From assembly GCF_013087525.1 (NCBI RefSeq), contig NZ_JABFCS010000001.1, positions 1,860,001 through 1,924,000 of the forward strand: a DNA stretch of 64,000 nt. Direction: 5' to 3'. Shown here in pieces: positions 9,949 through 18,857 of this stretch. The translations under genes were made by a program, and so were the position numbers. The notes below the pieces were generated by a model. It saw only the letters and a program-made list of their open reading frames with translations. It made no database searches and had not been told where the DNA came from. This DNA comes from Ramlibacter montanisoli. Its GTDB lineage: Bacteria > Pseudomonadota > Gammaproteobacteria > Burkholderiales > Burkholderiaceae_C. Positions within the stretch are counted from its first letter, which is position 1, and the number at the start of each line of letters is the position of its first letter.

Positions 9949-10648
9949 CTAGCGCAGCTGCACGGAACCGGACACCGTGACCATCACGGTGCTCTTGCCC
10001 GGCTCCACCGGCACCGCCGCATCGGCGGACGCAGCGCGCGCTTCCTGGGCGGCCATGCGCATGCGCGGCGCGAAGCCCGGCTCGTTCGCGTTCACCGCCA
10101 CCTCGCGCAGGGTGTAGCCGCTGAAGCCGAAGCCCTTGGCGAGTTCCGCCGCCTTGGCCTTGAAGCGCTCGATCGCGATCGCCTGAGCCTCGCCTTCCAC
10201 GCGGGCGCGCTGCTCACGGCTGAGCCCGAAGCTCACGCCCCCAGCGTCATGGTCTGGACGCGGCCGGCCGCCTGCGTGATGCGCGCGAGGTCGCGGCCTT
10301 CCAGGATCAGCTCGGCCGTCCCGGTCCAGCCGCTGATGCGCCCTTCCCGGTTGTGGCGCGGGTAGAGCGCGAAGTTGCCGGTCCGCACATCCAGCTGCCC
10401 CGGCTGCGCGGTCTTGCGCGCCTCGGCCAGCGCCGCATCGAGAGCAGTCTTCAGCTGGGTCTGCACCGCCGCCGGGTCGGTTCCGTCGCGCGCCGTGGTC
10501 AGGTTCATCTGCAGCAGGTCCTGCTGGACCTCCACCGTGCCCGTGGCCTGCAGCGCAGCACGTTCTGCGGCGGCGGGAAGGTCTGGGCGGGCAGCGTGGT
10601 GGACGCGGCGGCCAGCGCAAGGCCGGCGAGCAGGTTCTTCTTGTTCAT
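9949..10648 (-). CDS. SIMPL domain (DUF541) periplasmic protein, two frame breaks
   Basis: Secreted protein of the YggE/SIMPL type, whose E. coli member lowers oxidative stress. The start at 10648 (MNKKNLLAGLALAAA) gives a signal peptide. The SIMPL body follows (TGTVEVQQDLLQMNL, ALYPRHN, GWTGTAELILEG, then FGLSREQR and GYTLREVAVN). Breaks lie near 10560 and near 10238 (one G missing in TLGGVSFG). Together the pieces give about 233 residues, the normal family size. The biochemical function is not settled. Confidence 0.8.
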
Positions 10649-10667
10649 GGATCTCCAGGTGGCAGGT

Positions 10668-10886
10668 TCATCGTCGCCGCGGCGGCTGCCGCTGCGGCAC
10701 TTGCTTGTACTCGTTGAGCTGGCGCCGCAGCTCCGCCCTTTCGCCGGGCGAGAGCTCGCGCGGTCCCGGGCTTCGGGTCGGATGGTATTGCTGGAGGGTG
10801 CGCCTCAGGTCGGCCGAGGGCTGCAATCCTGGCGCGGCCACGGCAGCCGCGCCGGCGAACGCGAGGGCGGCGGCAAGGTACTTCAT
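10668..10886 (-). CDS. small secreted protein of unknown function
   Basis: A 72-residue protein with an N-terminal signal peptide (MKYLAAALAFAGAAAVAA) and a short, very basic tail rich in R, Q and P (ELRRQLNEYKQVPQRQ). No domain is recognised. It lies 20 bases upstream of the SIMPL gene on the same strand and probably shares its transcript. It shows ordinary codon use and looks real rather than a shadow frame. Confidence 0.6.
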   Translation of the reverse strand: MKYLAAALAFAGAAAVAAPGLQPSADLRRTLQQYHPTRSPGPRELSPGERAELRRQLNEYKQVPQRQPPRRR

Positions 10887-10955
10887 GCCCTGTAGAACGG
10901 CTGGGGACGACCTCCGTTCACTTACCCCTTGTCAACGGCGCACCGCTGGGGCAAC

Positions 10956-11033
10956 ATTTGTAACAGGGGGAAAAACCACCCCAAAAACGGAAATCCGGGC
11001 AAACCCGCCTTCAGAATCGGCGCTGTTACAAAT
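10956..11033. promoter_or_regulatory. 11-bp perfect inverted repeat upstream of ompR
   Basis: ATTTGTAACAG at 10956-10966 and its exact reverse complement CTGTTACAAAT at 11023-11033 flank a 56-base spacer. The right arm ends 17 bases before the response regulator ATG. The half sites contain TGTTACA, which resembles the GTAACA/GTTACA core of enterobacterial OmpR boxes. An autoregulatory site is therefore plausible but unproven. Confidence 0.45.
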
Positions 11034-11049
11034 TGGCTTCTGGAGAACC

Positions 11050-11780
11050 ATGACGCAAGCAGCAGCACGGACCGACAAGATCCTGGTGGTCGACGACGAC
11101 GCACGCATCCGCGACCTGCTCCGCCGCTACCTCACCCAGGAAGGCTTCGAAGTCATCCTGGCCGAGGACGGCAAGGCCCTCAACCGACTGATGCTGCGGG
11201 AGACCGCGGACCTGATCGTCCTCGACCTGATGATGCCGGGGAAGACGGCCTATCGATCTGCCGCCGCCTGCGGGCCGCCAACGACCGCACGCCGATCATC
11301 ATGCTGACCGCCAAGGGCGAGGACGTGGACCGCATCGTCGGCCTGGAAGTCGGCGCCGACGACTACCTGGGCAAGCCCTTCAACCCGCGCGAGCTGCTGG
11401 CCCGCGTGCACGCGGTGCTGCGCCGCCGCCCGGCGCAGGAAGCGCCCGGCGCGCCGTCCTCGGACAACGAGGTGGTGAACTTCGGCCCCTTCGCCTTCGA
11501 CCTGGGTGCCCGCACCCTGCGCAAGAACGGCGAGGAACTGCCCCTGACCACCGGCGAATTCGCCATGCTCAAGGCGCTGGTGCGCCACCCGCGCCAGCCG
11601 CTGTCGCGCGAGAAGCTGGCCCAGCTGGCCCGCGGCCGCGAGTTCGAGCCCTTCGACCGCAGCCTGGACGTGCAGGTCTCGCGCCTGCGCAAGCTGATCG
11701 AGGCGGATCCGGCCTCGCCGCGCTACATCCAGACGGTGTGGGGCGTGGGCTACGTGTTCGTGCCGGACGGCGCGGGCTGA
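11050..11780 (+). CDS. ompR: OmpR-family response regulator, one frame break
   Basis: DNA-binding response regulator of about 243 residues. The receiver domain carries the acidic pair VVDDD, the phospho-acceptor in LIVLDLMMPG and the lysine in GKPFNP. The winged-helix output domain is typical (TTGEFAML, SREKL, DVQVSRLRKLIE, YIQTVWGVGYVF). A break near 11243 needs one more G to read MPGEDGLSICRRL. It is closely related in layout to the OmpR/RisA group of betaproteobacteria. The sensor kinase follows 79 bases downstream. The inverted repeat before the start may be an autoregulatory site. Confidence 0.9.
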
Positions 11781-11859
11781 TCGCCATCCGAGGGAAGCCG
11801 CCGATGACAAGGCCGCTTCCCTTGCGATGCAATCGGCTTCTGCCATGATCAGAGCCGTC

Positions 11860-13316
11860 ATGAACAATGTTGAAGTCACCAACCCCGCGCCGCTGGAAAC
11901 CGCGCCCGCGCCGCTGGAAATGCGCCCCCGGCTGGGGCTGTCCCTGTTCTGGCGCACCTTCTTCCTGCTGTCGCTGCTGCTGATCGGCTCCATCGTCGCC
12001 TGGCTGCAGACCTTCCGGCAGCTGGAATTCGAGCCGCGCGCGGTGCAGACGGCGCAGCAGATCGCATCGCTGGTGAACCTCAGCCGCGCGGCGCTGGTCC
12101 ACGCCGACCCGATCGCCCGCGTCTCCCTGATCAAGACGCTGGCCGACCAGGAAGGCGTGCGCATCCTGCCGCGCGAGCCGGCGGACAAGTTCGCGGCGCT
12201 GTCCGGCAGCGCCATGGACAAGCGCATCGTGGATGAACTGGTCAGCCGCCTGGGCACCGGGACGGTCATGGCCAGCAGCGTGAACGGCGACGACGGCCTG
12301 TGGATCGGGTTCAAGATCGACAAGGACGACTACTGGATGCTGCTGGACCGAACGCGGTTCTCGCAGGTGGGCGGCACGACCTGGCTGGTCTGGCTGATCA
12401 CGGCGGCGGCCTTGTCGCTCGCGGGCGCGGCGGTGATCGCGCGGCTGATCAACCGGCCGCTCAAGCAGCTGTCCTTCGCGGCCAGCCGCGTGCGCGACGG
12501 CGACTTCGACGCCAGCCGCCTGGATGAAAAGGCGGTGACCAGCGAGATCCGCGAGGTGAACATCGGATTCAACCGCATGGCGCAGCAGCTGGCCAAGATC
12601 GAGCAGGACCGCGCGGTCATGCTGGCGGGCATCTCGCACGACCTGCGCACGCCGCTGGCCCGGCTGCGGCTGGAAACCGAGATGAGCGTGGTGGACCCGG
12701 ACGCGCGCGACCACATGGCCGCCGACATCGACCAGCTCGACGCCATCATCGACAAGTTCCTGGATTACGCGCGCCCGGACCACGCGGAGCTCAAGCCCGT
12801 GGTGCTGAACGACGTGATCGAGGCCTGCATGTACGCCATCGAGGACCACGGCGACATCAAGGTCAACCTGGACATGCCCAAGAACATGCAGGTGCTGGCC
12901 GACGAGGTGGAACTCGCCCGCGTCGTGTCCAACCTGCTGGAGAACGCGCGCCGCTACGGCAAGACGCCGGAGACCGGCATCGCGGTGGTGGACATCACCG
13001 CCCGCGCCCGCAACGAGTGGGTGCTGCTGAAGGTGCGCGACCACGGCATGGGCGTGTCGCCCGAAGCATTGCCCAACCTGGTGAAGCCCTTCTTCCGCGG
13101 CGACGCGGCCGCACGGCGGCCACCGGCGCGGGCCTGGGCCTGGCGATCGTGGACAAGACGGTGCAGCGCATGGGCGGCATCTTCGCGCTGTCGAACACCA
13201 CCTCGGGTGGGCTGGCCGCGCACATCAAGCTGCAGCGTCCGCGGATGATGCCGCCGGTGCCTGGCGGCGGCGTGGAGGCGGAACGCAAGCTTCCGGCCAA
13301 GGAAGCGACGGCCTGA
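11860..13316 (+). CDS. EnvZ/RisS-like sensor histidine kinase, one frame break
   Basis: Membrane sensor kinase and partner of the OmpR-type regulator. It has a short cytoplasmic N-terminus and a first membrane helix ([15 protein letters not shown]). A periplasmic sensing region of about 130 residues and a second helix ([15 protein letters not shown]) follow. Next come HAMP, the HisKA phospho-acceptor [15 protein letters not shown], and HATPase N and G boxes ([29 protein letters not shown]). The break near 13110 lies in FFRGDAARTAATG. The start is chosen at 11860 (MNNVEVTNP); in-frame starts at 11827 and 11845 are possible and no clear ribosome site decides. The signal sensed is unknown; osmotic or acid stress is the family precedent. 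Confidence 0.85.
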
Positions 13317-13317
13317 A

Positions 13318-13795
13318 TCAGGGCTGCGTCAGCAGCACCACCGCCCTCGCCTCGATGCTCTGCCCCATGCCCACGGGGCCGAGCTTCTCCGCCGTCTTGG
13401 CCTTCACGTTCACGTGCGTCGCCGGCAGGTCCAGCGCCTGGGCGATGCGCTCGCGCATGGCGTCGATGTGCGGCGCCAGCCGGCGCCTGCGCGATCACGG
13501 TGCTGTCCACGTTGGCGATCTGCCAGCCCGCCTGGCGCGCGCGCAGCGCGGCCTCCGTCAGCAGCAGGATCGAATCCGCGCCGCGGAAGCGCTCGTCGGT
13601 ATCGGGGAAGTGCCGGCCGATGTCGCCCAGCCCCGCGGCGCCGAGCACCGCATCGGTGATCGCATGCAGCAAGGCGTCGGCATCGGAGTGACCGAGCAGG
13701 CCGCGGTCGTGCGGGATCTCGACCCCGCCCAGCAGCAGCCTGCGCCCGGGCACGAGTGCGTGCGTGTCCCAGCCTTCGCCGATGCGGACCTGCAT
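13318..13795 (-). CDS. ispF: 2-C-methyl-D-erythritol 2,4-cyclodiphosphate synthase, one frame break
   Basis: MEP-pathway enzyme for isoprenoid precursors. The N-terminal part shows the metal site [10 protein letters not shown] and [15 protein letters not shown] with [13 protein letters not shown]. The C-terminal part ([31 protein letters not shown]) is in another frame after a break near 13480. Total length of about 158 residues matches the family. Its ATG overlaps the ispD stop as TGATG, so the two enzymes are translated together. ispF is an essential single-copy gene, so the break is almost surely a sequence error. Confidence 0.92.
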
Positions 13796-14490
13796 CAGCG
13801 GCGTCCGCGCAGGACCGCCTCGGCCATCGCGAAGTCTTCCGGGTAGGTGACCTTGAAGTTCTGCGCGCCGGCTTCCACCAGCAGCGGCTTCAGGCCCATG
13901 GCTTCGATGGCGCCCGATTCGTCGGTGACCTTGTCGCCGGCCGCTTCCAGCGCCTGGCGCAGCATGCCCAGGCGGAACATCTGCGGCGTCTGCGCCTGCC
14001 ATTTGTCGCCGCGGTCTATGGTGGCGGCCACGCGCCCGTCCTCGCCGATCTTCAGCGTGTCGGCCAGCGGGTGCGCCAGCAGGCCGCCGACCTCGTCCTT
14101 GCTGCAGGAATCGATCAGCCGGTCGATCAGCTCCGGCGTGATGAGGCAGCGCGCCGCATCGTGCACCAGCACCCAGTCGTTGTCGGTCGCGCCGGCGCGG
14201 CGCAGCTCGCGCAGGCCGTTGGCCACGCTGGCTGCGCGCGTGGCGCCGCCGCAAGGCACGACCAGTGCCGACGTGGTGGGGTTGCGTTCGAAGAAGCCGT
14301 CGCTCGGCGCCACGACCACCAGCGTGCGGGCGATGCGCTTGACGCCCGCGAAGGCCGACAGCGTGTGCCACACCATGGGCTGGCCACCCACGCGCTCGTA
14401 TTGCTTGGGACCGGCGGTGCCGGCCCGGCTGCCGTTGCCGGCGCAGGGGATCAGTGCGAAATACCGCGGTGTCGAAGGAGTGCCGTTCAT
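13795..14490 (-). CDS. ispD: 2-C-methyl-D-erythritol 4-phosphate cytidylyltransferase
   Basis: Third step of the MEP isoprenoid pathway: forms CDP-methylerythritol from MEP and CTP. The 231-residue protein shows the nucleotide-binding signature [11 protein letters not shown] followed by PKQY, the [11 protein letters not shown] block and [11 protein letters not shown]. The lysine of PKQYE contacts CTP in the family. The gene is intact and starts at 14490; the longer open frame to 14916 runs antisense into mfd and is not coding. It is coupled to ispF by a TGATG overlap. Confidence 0.94.
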   Translation of the reverse strand: MNGTPSTPRYFALIPCAGNGSRAGTAGPKQYERVGGQPMVWHTLSAFAGVKRIARTLVVVAPSDGFFERNPTTSALVVPCGGATRAASVANGLRELRRAGATDNDWVLVHDAARCLITPELIDRLIDSCSKDEVGGLLAHPLADTLKIGEDGRVAATIDRGDKWQAQTPQMFRLGMLRQALEAAGDKVTDESGAIEAMGLKPLLVEAGAQNFKVTYPEDFAMAEAVLRGRR

Positions 14491-14516
14491 GTCCGTCCCC
14501 TGGATTCTATTCACCC

Positions 14517-14560
14517 TACAATCCTTGCACACCCCGCCCTGGCTGTGAGCGGGGTGTTTT
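14517..14560 (+). promoter_or_regulatory. possible -10 box and hairpin with T run in the mfd leader
   Basis: A TACAAT hexamer (14517-14522) is followed at once by a perfect nine-pair stem, ACACCCCGC (14529-14537) and GCGGGGTGT (14549-14557), then TTT and a further ATTTT. This looks like an intrinsic terminator placed in the untranslated leader 25 bases before mfd. No good -35 box is visible. It may be an attenuator or simply a stem. Confidence 0.35.
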
Positions 14561-14584
14561 GCATTTTCGCGCGCGAATCCCCTG

Positions 14585-17500
14585 ATGGACCTCCCGAAGT
14601 TATTACCCGGACGCCGCATGGCGGTACCGCGTCCCGCCGGCTCGGCCGATGCCCTGCTGCTGGCGCAGCTTGCCCGCCGCGAGCTGAAGGACGGCAAGCT
14701 CACCGCCATCGTCACGGCCGACGCGAACGATGCGCAGCGGCTGCTCGACGAGCTCGCCTTCTTCGCGCCCGAGCTGCGCTGCGCGCTCTTCCCCGACTGG
14801 GAAACGCTGCCGTACGACACCTTCTCGCCGCACCAGGACCTGATCAGCGAACGGCTCGCGACCCTGTGGCGCATCCTGCAGCGCGAAGCCGACGTGGTGC
14901 TGGTGCCGGCGAGCACCGCGCTGTACCGCGTGGCGCCGCCGAGCTTCCTGGCCGGCTACACCTTCCACTTCCGCGTGCAGCAGAAGCTGGACGAGGCCAA
15001 GCTCAAGGCACAACTGACACTCGCGGGCTACAACCATGTGACGCAAGTGGTGAGCCCCGGCGAGTACGCGGTGCGCGGCGGCCTGATCGACCTGTTCCCG
15101 ATGGGTTCGCCCGTGCCCTATCGCGTGGACCTGTTCGACGACGAGGTGGATTCGATCCGCACCTTCGATCCGGACTCGCAGCGCAGCCTTTATCCCGTGC
15201 CCGAGGTCCGCCTGCTGCCGGGCCGCGAATTTCCGATGGACGACGAGGCGCGGGCGCGCTTTCGCAGCCGCTGGCGCGAGCTGCTGGAAGGCGACCCGAC
15301 CAAGAGCCGCATCTACAAGGACATGGGCAACGGCGTCGCCACCGCCGGCATCGAGTACTACCTGCCGCTGTTCTTCGAGGAGACGGCGACGGTGTTCGAC
15401 TACCTCGGCGAGCAGTCCGCGGTGGTGCTGCACGGCGACCTGGAACCGGCCTTCCAGCGCTTCTGGCAGGACACGCGCGACCGCTTCCGGCTGGTGCACG
15501 GCGACCCGGAGCGCCCGGTGCTGCCGCCCGAGGCGCTGTTCCTGAGCGCGGAGCAGTTCTACACGCGCGCCAACGCGCACGCGCAACTGGCCGTGCGCAA
15601 CACCGCGCAGGACGTCGCGGACAGTGCCTGGGTGCAGGCGCTGCCGGACCTCTCCGTGGTGCGAGGTGCCGACGATCCGCTGGCGCGCTTCAAGCAGCAC
15701 ACCGAGCGCACGCCCAACCAGGTGCTGGTGCTGGCCGAGAGCGCGGGCCGGCGCGAAAGCCTGCTGGACTTCCTGCGGGCGAGCCACCTCACCCTGCCCG
15801 CCTTCGACTCGCTGGCCGAGTTCCTGGCCAGCGACGAGAAGCTGGGCATCGCCACCGCGGCGCTGGCCAGCGGCTTTTCCTGGGTGGAGGAAGCGGTCGA
15901 CCTGGTCACCGAGACCGAGCTGTTCGCGCAGGCGCCTACCGCGCGCCGCCGCAAGAAGCAGGAACAGGTCAGCGACGTCGAGGCGCTGATCAAGGACCTG
16001 TCGGAGCTGAACCTGGGCGACCCGGTGGTGCACGCGCAGCACGGCATCGGCCGCTATCGGGGCCTGATGAGCATGGACGTCGGCCAGGGCAGCACCGAGT
16101 TCCTGCACCTGGAATACGCCGACAAGGCGACGCTCTACGTGCCGGTCAGCCAGCTGCACCTGATCAGCCGCTACACCGGCGTCGGCGCCGAGGAAGCGCC
16201 GCTGCACAAGCTGGGCTCCGGCCAGTGGGAGAAGGCCAAGCGCAAGGCGGCCGAACAGGTGCGCGACACGGCCGCCGAACTGCTGAACCTGTACGCGCGC
16301 CGCGCCGCCCGCCAGGGCCACGCCTTCCGCTTCTCGGCGCAGGACTACGAGACCTTCGCCAACGACTTCGGCTTCGAGGAGACCGCCGACCAGAACGCCG
16401 CGATCCACGCCGTGATCCAGGACATGGTCTCGCCGCATCCGATGGATCGCCTGGTCTGCGGCGACGTGGGCTTCGGGCAAGACCGAGGTCGCGCTGCGCG
16501 CCGCCTTCATCGCCATCACCGGCGGCAAGCAGGTGGCCTTCCTCGCGCCGACCACGCTGCTGGCGGAACAGCATTTCCAGACCCTGGTGGACCGCTTCGG
16601 CAAGTGGCCGGTGAAGGTGGCCGAGATGAGCCGCTTCCGCTCCACCAGGGAGATCAACACGGCGCTCAAGGGCCTGGAGGACGGCAGCATCGACATCGTG
16701 GTCGGCACGCACAAGCTGCTGTCGCAGTCGACGAAGTTCAAGAACCTGGGCCTGCTGATCATCGACGAGGAGCACCGCTTCGGCGTGCGCCACAAGGAGG
16801 CGATCAAGGCCATGCGCGCCGAGGTCGACGTGCTCACGCTCACCGCCACGCCGATCCCGCGCACGCTGGGCATGGCGCTGGAGGGCCTGCGCGACCTGTC
16901 GGTGATCGCCACCGCGCCGCAGCGCCGGCTGGCGATCAAGACCTTCGTGCGCAACGAAGGCAACGGCGTGATCCGCGAGGCCGTGCTGCGCGAACTGAAG
17001 CGCGGCGGGCAGGTCTATTTCCTGCACAACGAGGTGGAGACCATCCAGAACCGGCGCGAGGCGCTGGAGCGGCTGCTGCCGGAGGCGCGCATCGCGGTGG
17101 CGCACGGCCAGATGCCCGAGCGCGACCTGGAACGCGTGATGCGCGAGTTCGTGCAGCAGCGCCACAACGTGCTGCTGTGCTCCACCATCATCGAGACCGG
17201 CATCGACGTGCCGACCGCCAACACCATCGTGATCGCGCGCGCCGACAAGTTCGGCCTGGCGCAGTTGCACCAGCTGCGCGGCCGCGTCGGCCGCAGCCAC
17301 CATCAGGCCTATGCCTACCTGATGGTGCCGGACATCGAGGGCCTGACCAAGCAGGCTTCGCAGCGGCTGGACGCGATCCAGGCGATGGAGGAACTGGGCT
17401 CGGGCTTCTACCTGGCGATGCACGACCTGGAGATCCGCGGCGCCGGCGAGGTGCTGGGCGAGAACCAGAGCGGCAACATGCTGGAGGTCGGCTTCCAGCT

Positions 17501-18032
17501 GTACAACGAGATGCTGTCGGAGGCGGTGAGGTCCCTCAAGGCCGGCAAGGAGCCCGACCTGCTGGCGCCGCTGTCGGTCACCACCGAGATCAACCTGCAC
17601 GCGCCCGCGCTGCTGCCGCACGACTACTGCGGCGACGTGCACCTGCGGCTTTCCTTCTACAAGAAGCTCGCGACCGCCAAGAACGTCGACCAGATCGACC
17701 GCCTGCTGGAGGAGATCGTGGACCGCTTCGGCAAGCTGCCGCCGCAGGCGCAGACCCTGGTGGACGTGCACCGCCTGCGCGTGCTGGCGCGGCCCTACGG
17801 GGTGGTGAAGGTCGATGCGGCGCCCACCGTGATCCACATCACCTTCAAGCAGAACCCGCCGATCGAGCCGCTGGCCATCATCCACCTGGTGCAGAAGAAC
17901 AGGCACATCAAGCTGGCAGGGAACGACAAGCTGCGGATCGAGAAGGAGCTGAAGGATCCGAAGGAGCGGGCGCAGATGGTGCGGGATGTGTTGCGTTCGC
18001 TGGGGCAGCCGAAGGTGGCGGAGACGGCTTGA
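14585..18032 (+). CDS. mfd: transcription-repair coupling factor Mfd, one frame break
   Basis: DNA translocase that removes RNA polymerase stalled at lesions and recruits UvrA. It has about 1148 residues. The N-terminal UvrB-like module (LFPDWETLPYDTFSPH), the RNA-polymerase-interacting CarD-like domain (GDPVVHAQHGIGRYRGL), the helicase core (DQNAAIHAVIQDM, DEEHRFGV, LTATPIPRTLGMA, IIETGIDVPTANT, QLRGRVGRS) and the C-terminal TRCF domain are all present. One extra G near 16478 breaks the Walker A motif (VGFGKTEVAL). Because the break sits in the catalytic P-loop of a conserved single-copy gene, a sequencing insertion is the likely cause. Confidence 0.95.
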
Positions 18033-18037
18033 AGTCC

Positions 18038-18114
18038 GCTGGGGTTCGCTGCGCTCACCACCAGCCTGCCAGCGGCACCCACGTAGGCTGGCGGTGAGCA
18101 GAGCGAACCCCAGC
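18038..18114. repeat. REP-like palindromic element, copy 1
   Basis: Two 30-base arms (18038-18067 and 18085-18114) pair at 27 of 30 positions around a 17-base loop. The arms contain GCTGGGGTTCGCTG and its complement. The right arm is repeated at 54546-54575 with about 27 of 30 identical bases. It lies directly between mfd and serB, 5 bases after the mfd stop. Confidence 0.75.
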
Positions 18115-18135
18115 ACGAATGCGAAAATCCCGCCC

Positions 18136-18857
18136 ATGCCCGCCAAAGAATTCTCCCCGGCCTCGAAATCCAGGGCTTCACCCCGCCCCTGTCCCTGAAG
18201 GACTTCAGGCTCATCGCCTTCGACATGGACTCCACGCTCATCAACATCGAGTGCGTGGACGAGATCGCCGATGCGGTGGGCCGCAAGGAAGAAGTGGCGG
18301 CGATCACCGAGGCCGCCATGCGCGGCGAGATCGCCGACTACAAGGAGAGCCTGCGCCGGCGCGTGGCGCTGCTCAAGGGCGTGACCGTCGCCGACATGGA
18401 GAGGATCTACACCGAGCGGCTGCAGCTGAATCCCGGCGCCGAGCGGCTGGTGCAGGCCTGCAAGGCCGCCGGCCTGAAGGTGCTGCTGGTCTCCGGCGGC
18501 TTCACCTTCTTCACCGACCGCATCCGGGACAAGCTCGGGATCGACTTCACCCGCTCCAACGTGCTGGAGATCCGCTCCGGCCCGAACTGCGGCGAGCTCA
18601 CCGGCCGCATGGTCGACCAGCCCTGGGGCGACATCTGCGACGGCGCGGAGAAGCGCAAGATGCTGCTGGAGACCTGCGCGCAGCTGGGGATCTCGCCGCA
18701 GCAGGCGATCGCCATGGGCGACGGCGCCAACGACCTGCCCATGATGGGCGAAGCCGGCCTGTCCGTCGCCTACCACGCCAAGCCCAAGGTGCGCGAGCAG
18801 GCGATGGTGGCGATCAATGCGGGCGGGCTCGATCGCCTGCTGGAAGTCGTACGGTAA
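18136..18857 (+). CDS. serB: phosphoserine phosphatase, one frame break near the start
   Basis: HAD-family phosphatase for the last step of serine synthesis. The HAD motifs are clear: FDMDSTLI with the nucleophilic aspartate, SGGFTFF, KRKMLL and GDGANDLPM. The ATG at 18136 (MPAKEFSP) is joined to the catalytic body by adding one G near 18160, giving EFSPGLEIQGFTPPLSLKDF. The intact frame alone begins at the internal ATG 18225, which would cut off the first strand of the HAD fold and is therefore not the real start. Total length is about 239 residues. Its 3' end overlaps the convergent sensor kinase gene by 44 bases. Confidence 0.9.

Noticed and set aside
11860..13316. Calling ompR and envZ-like genes true pseudogenes
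   Set aside because: Each has exactly one one-base break in a G/C run and otherwise complete motifs, as do essential genes such as ispF and mfd nearby.
13756..16614. Very long open frame (about 950 codons) on the plus strand across ispD and mfd
   Set aside because: It is mostly the third-frame shadow of mfd in GC-rich DNA, with arginine/alanine-rich low-complexity product and no domain.
14603..16963. Antisense frame of 786 codons opposite mfd
   Set aside because: It mirrors mfd codons, shows histidine/arginine/glutamine-rich composition and no recognisable motif.
16164..18776. Antisense frame of 870 codons across mfd and serB
   Set aside because: Crosses a palindromic repeat and two well-identified genes; composition is shadow-like.
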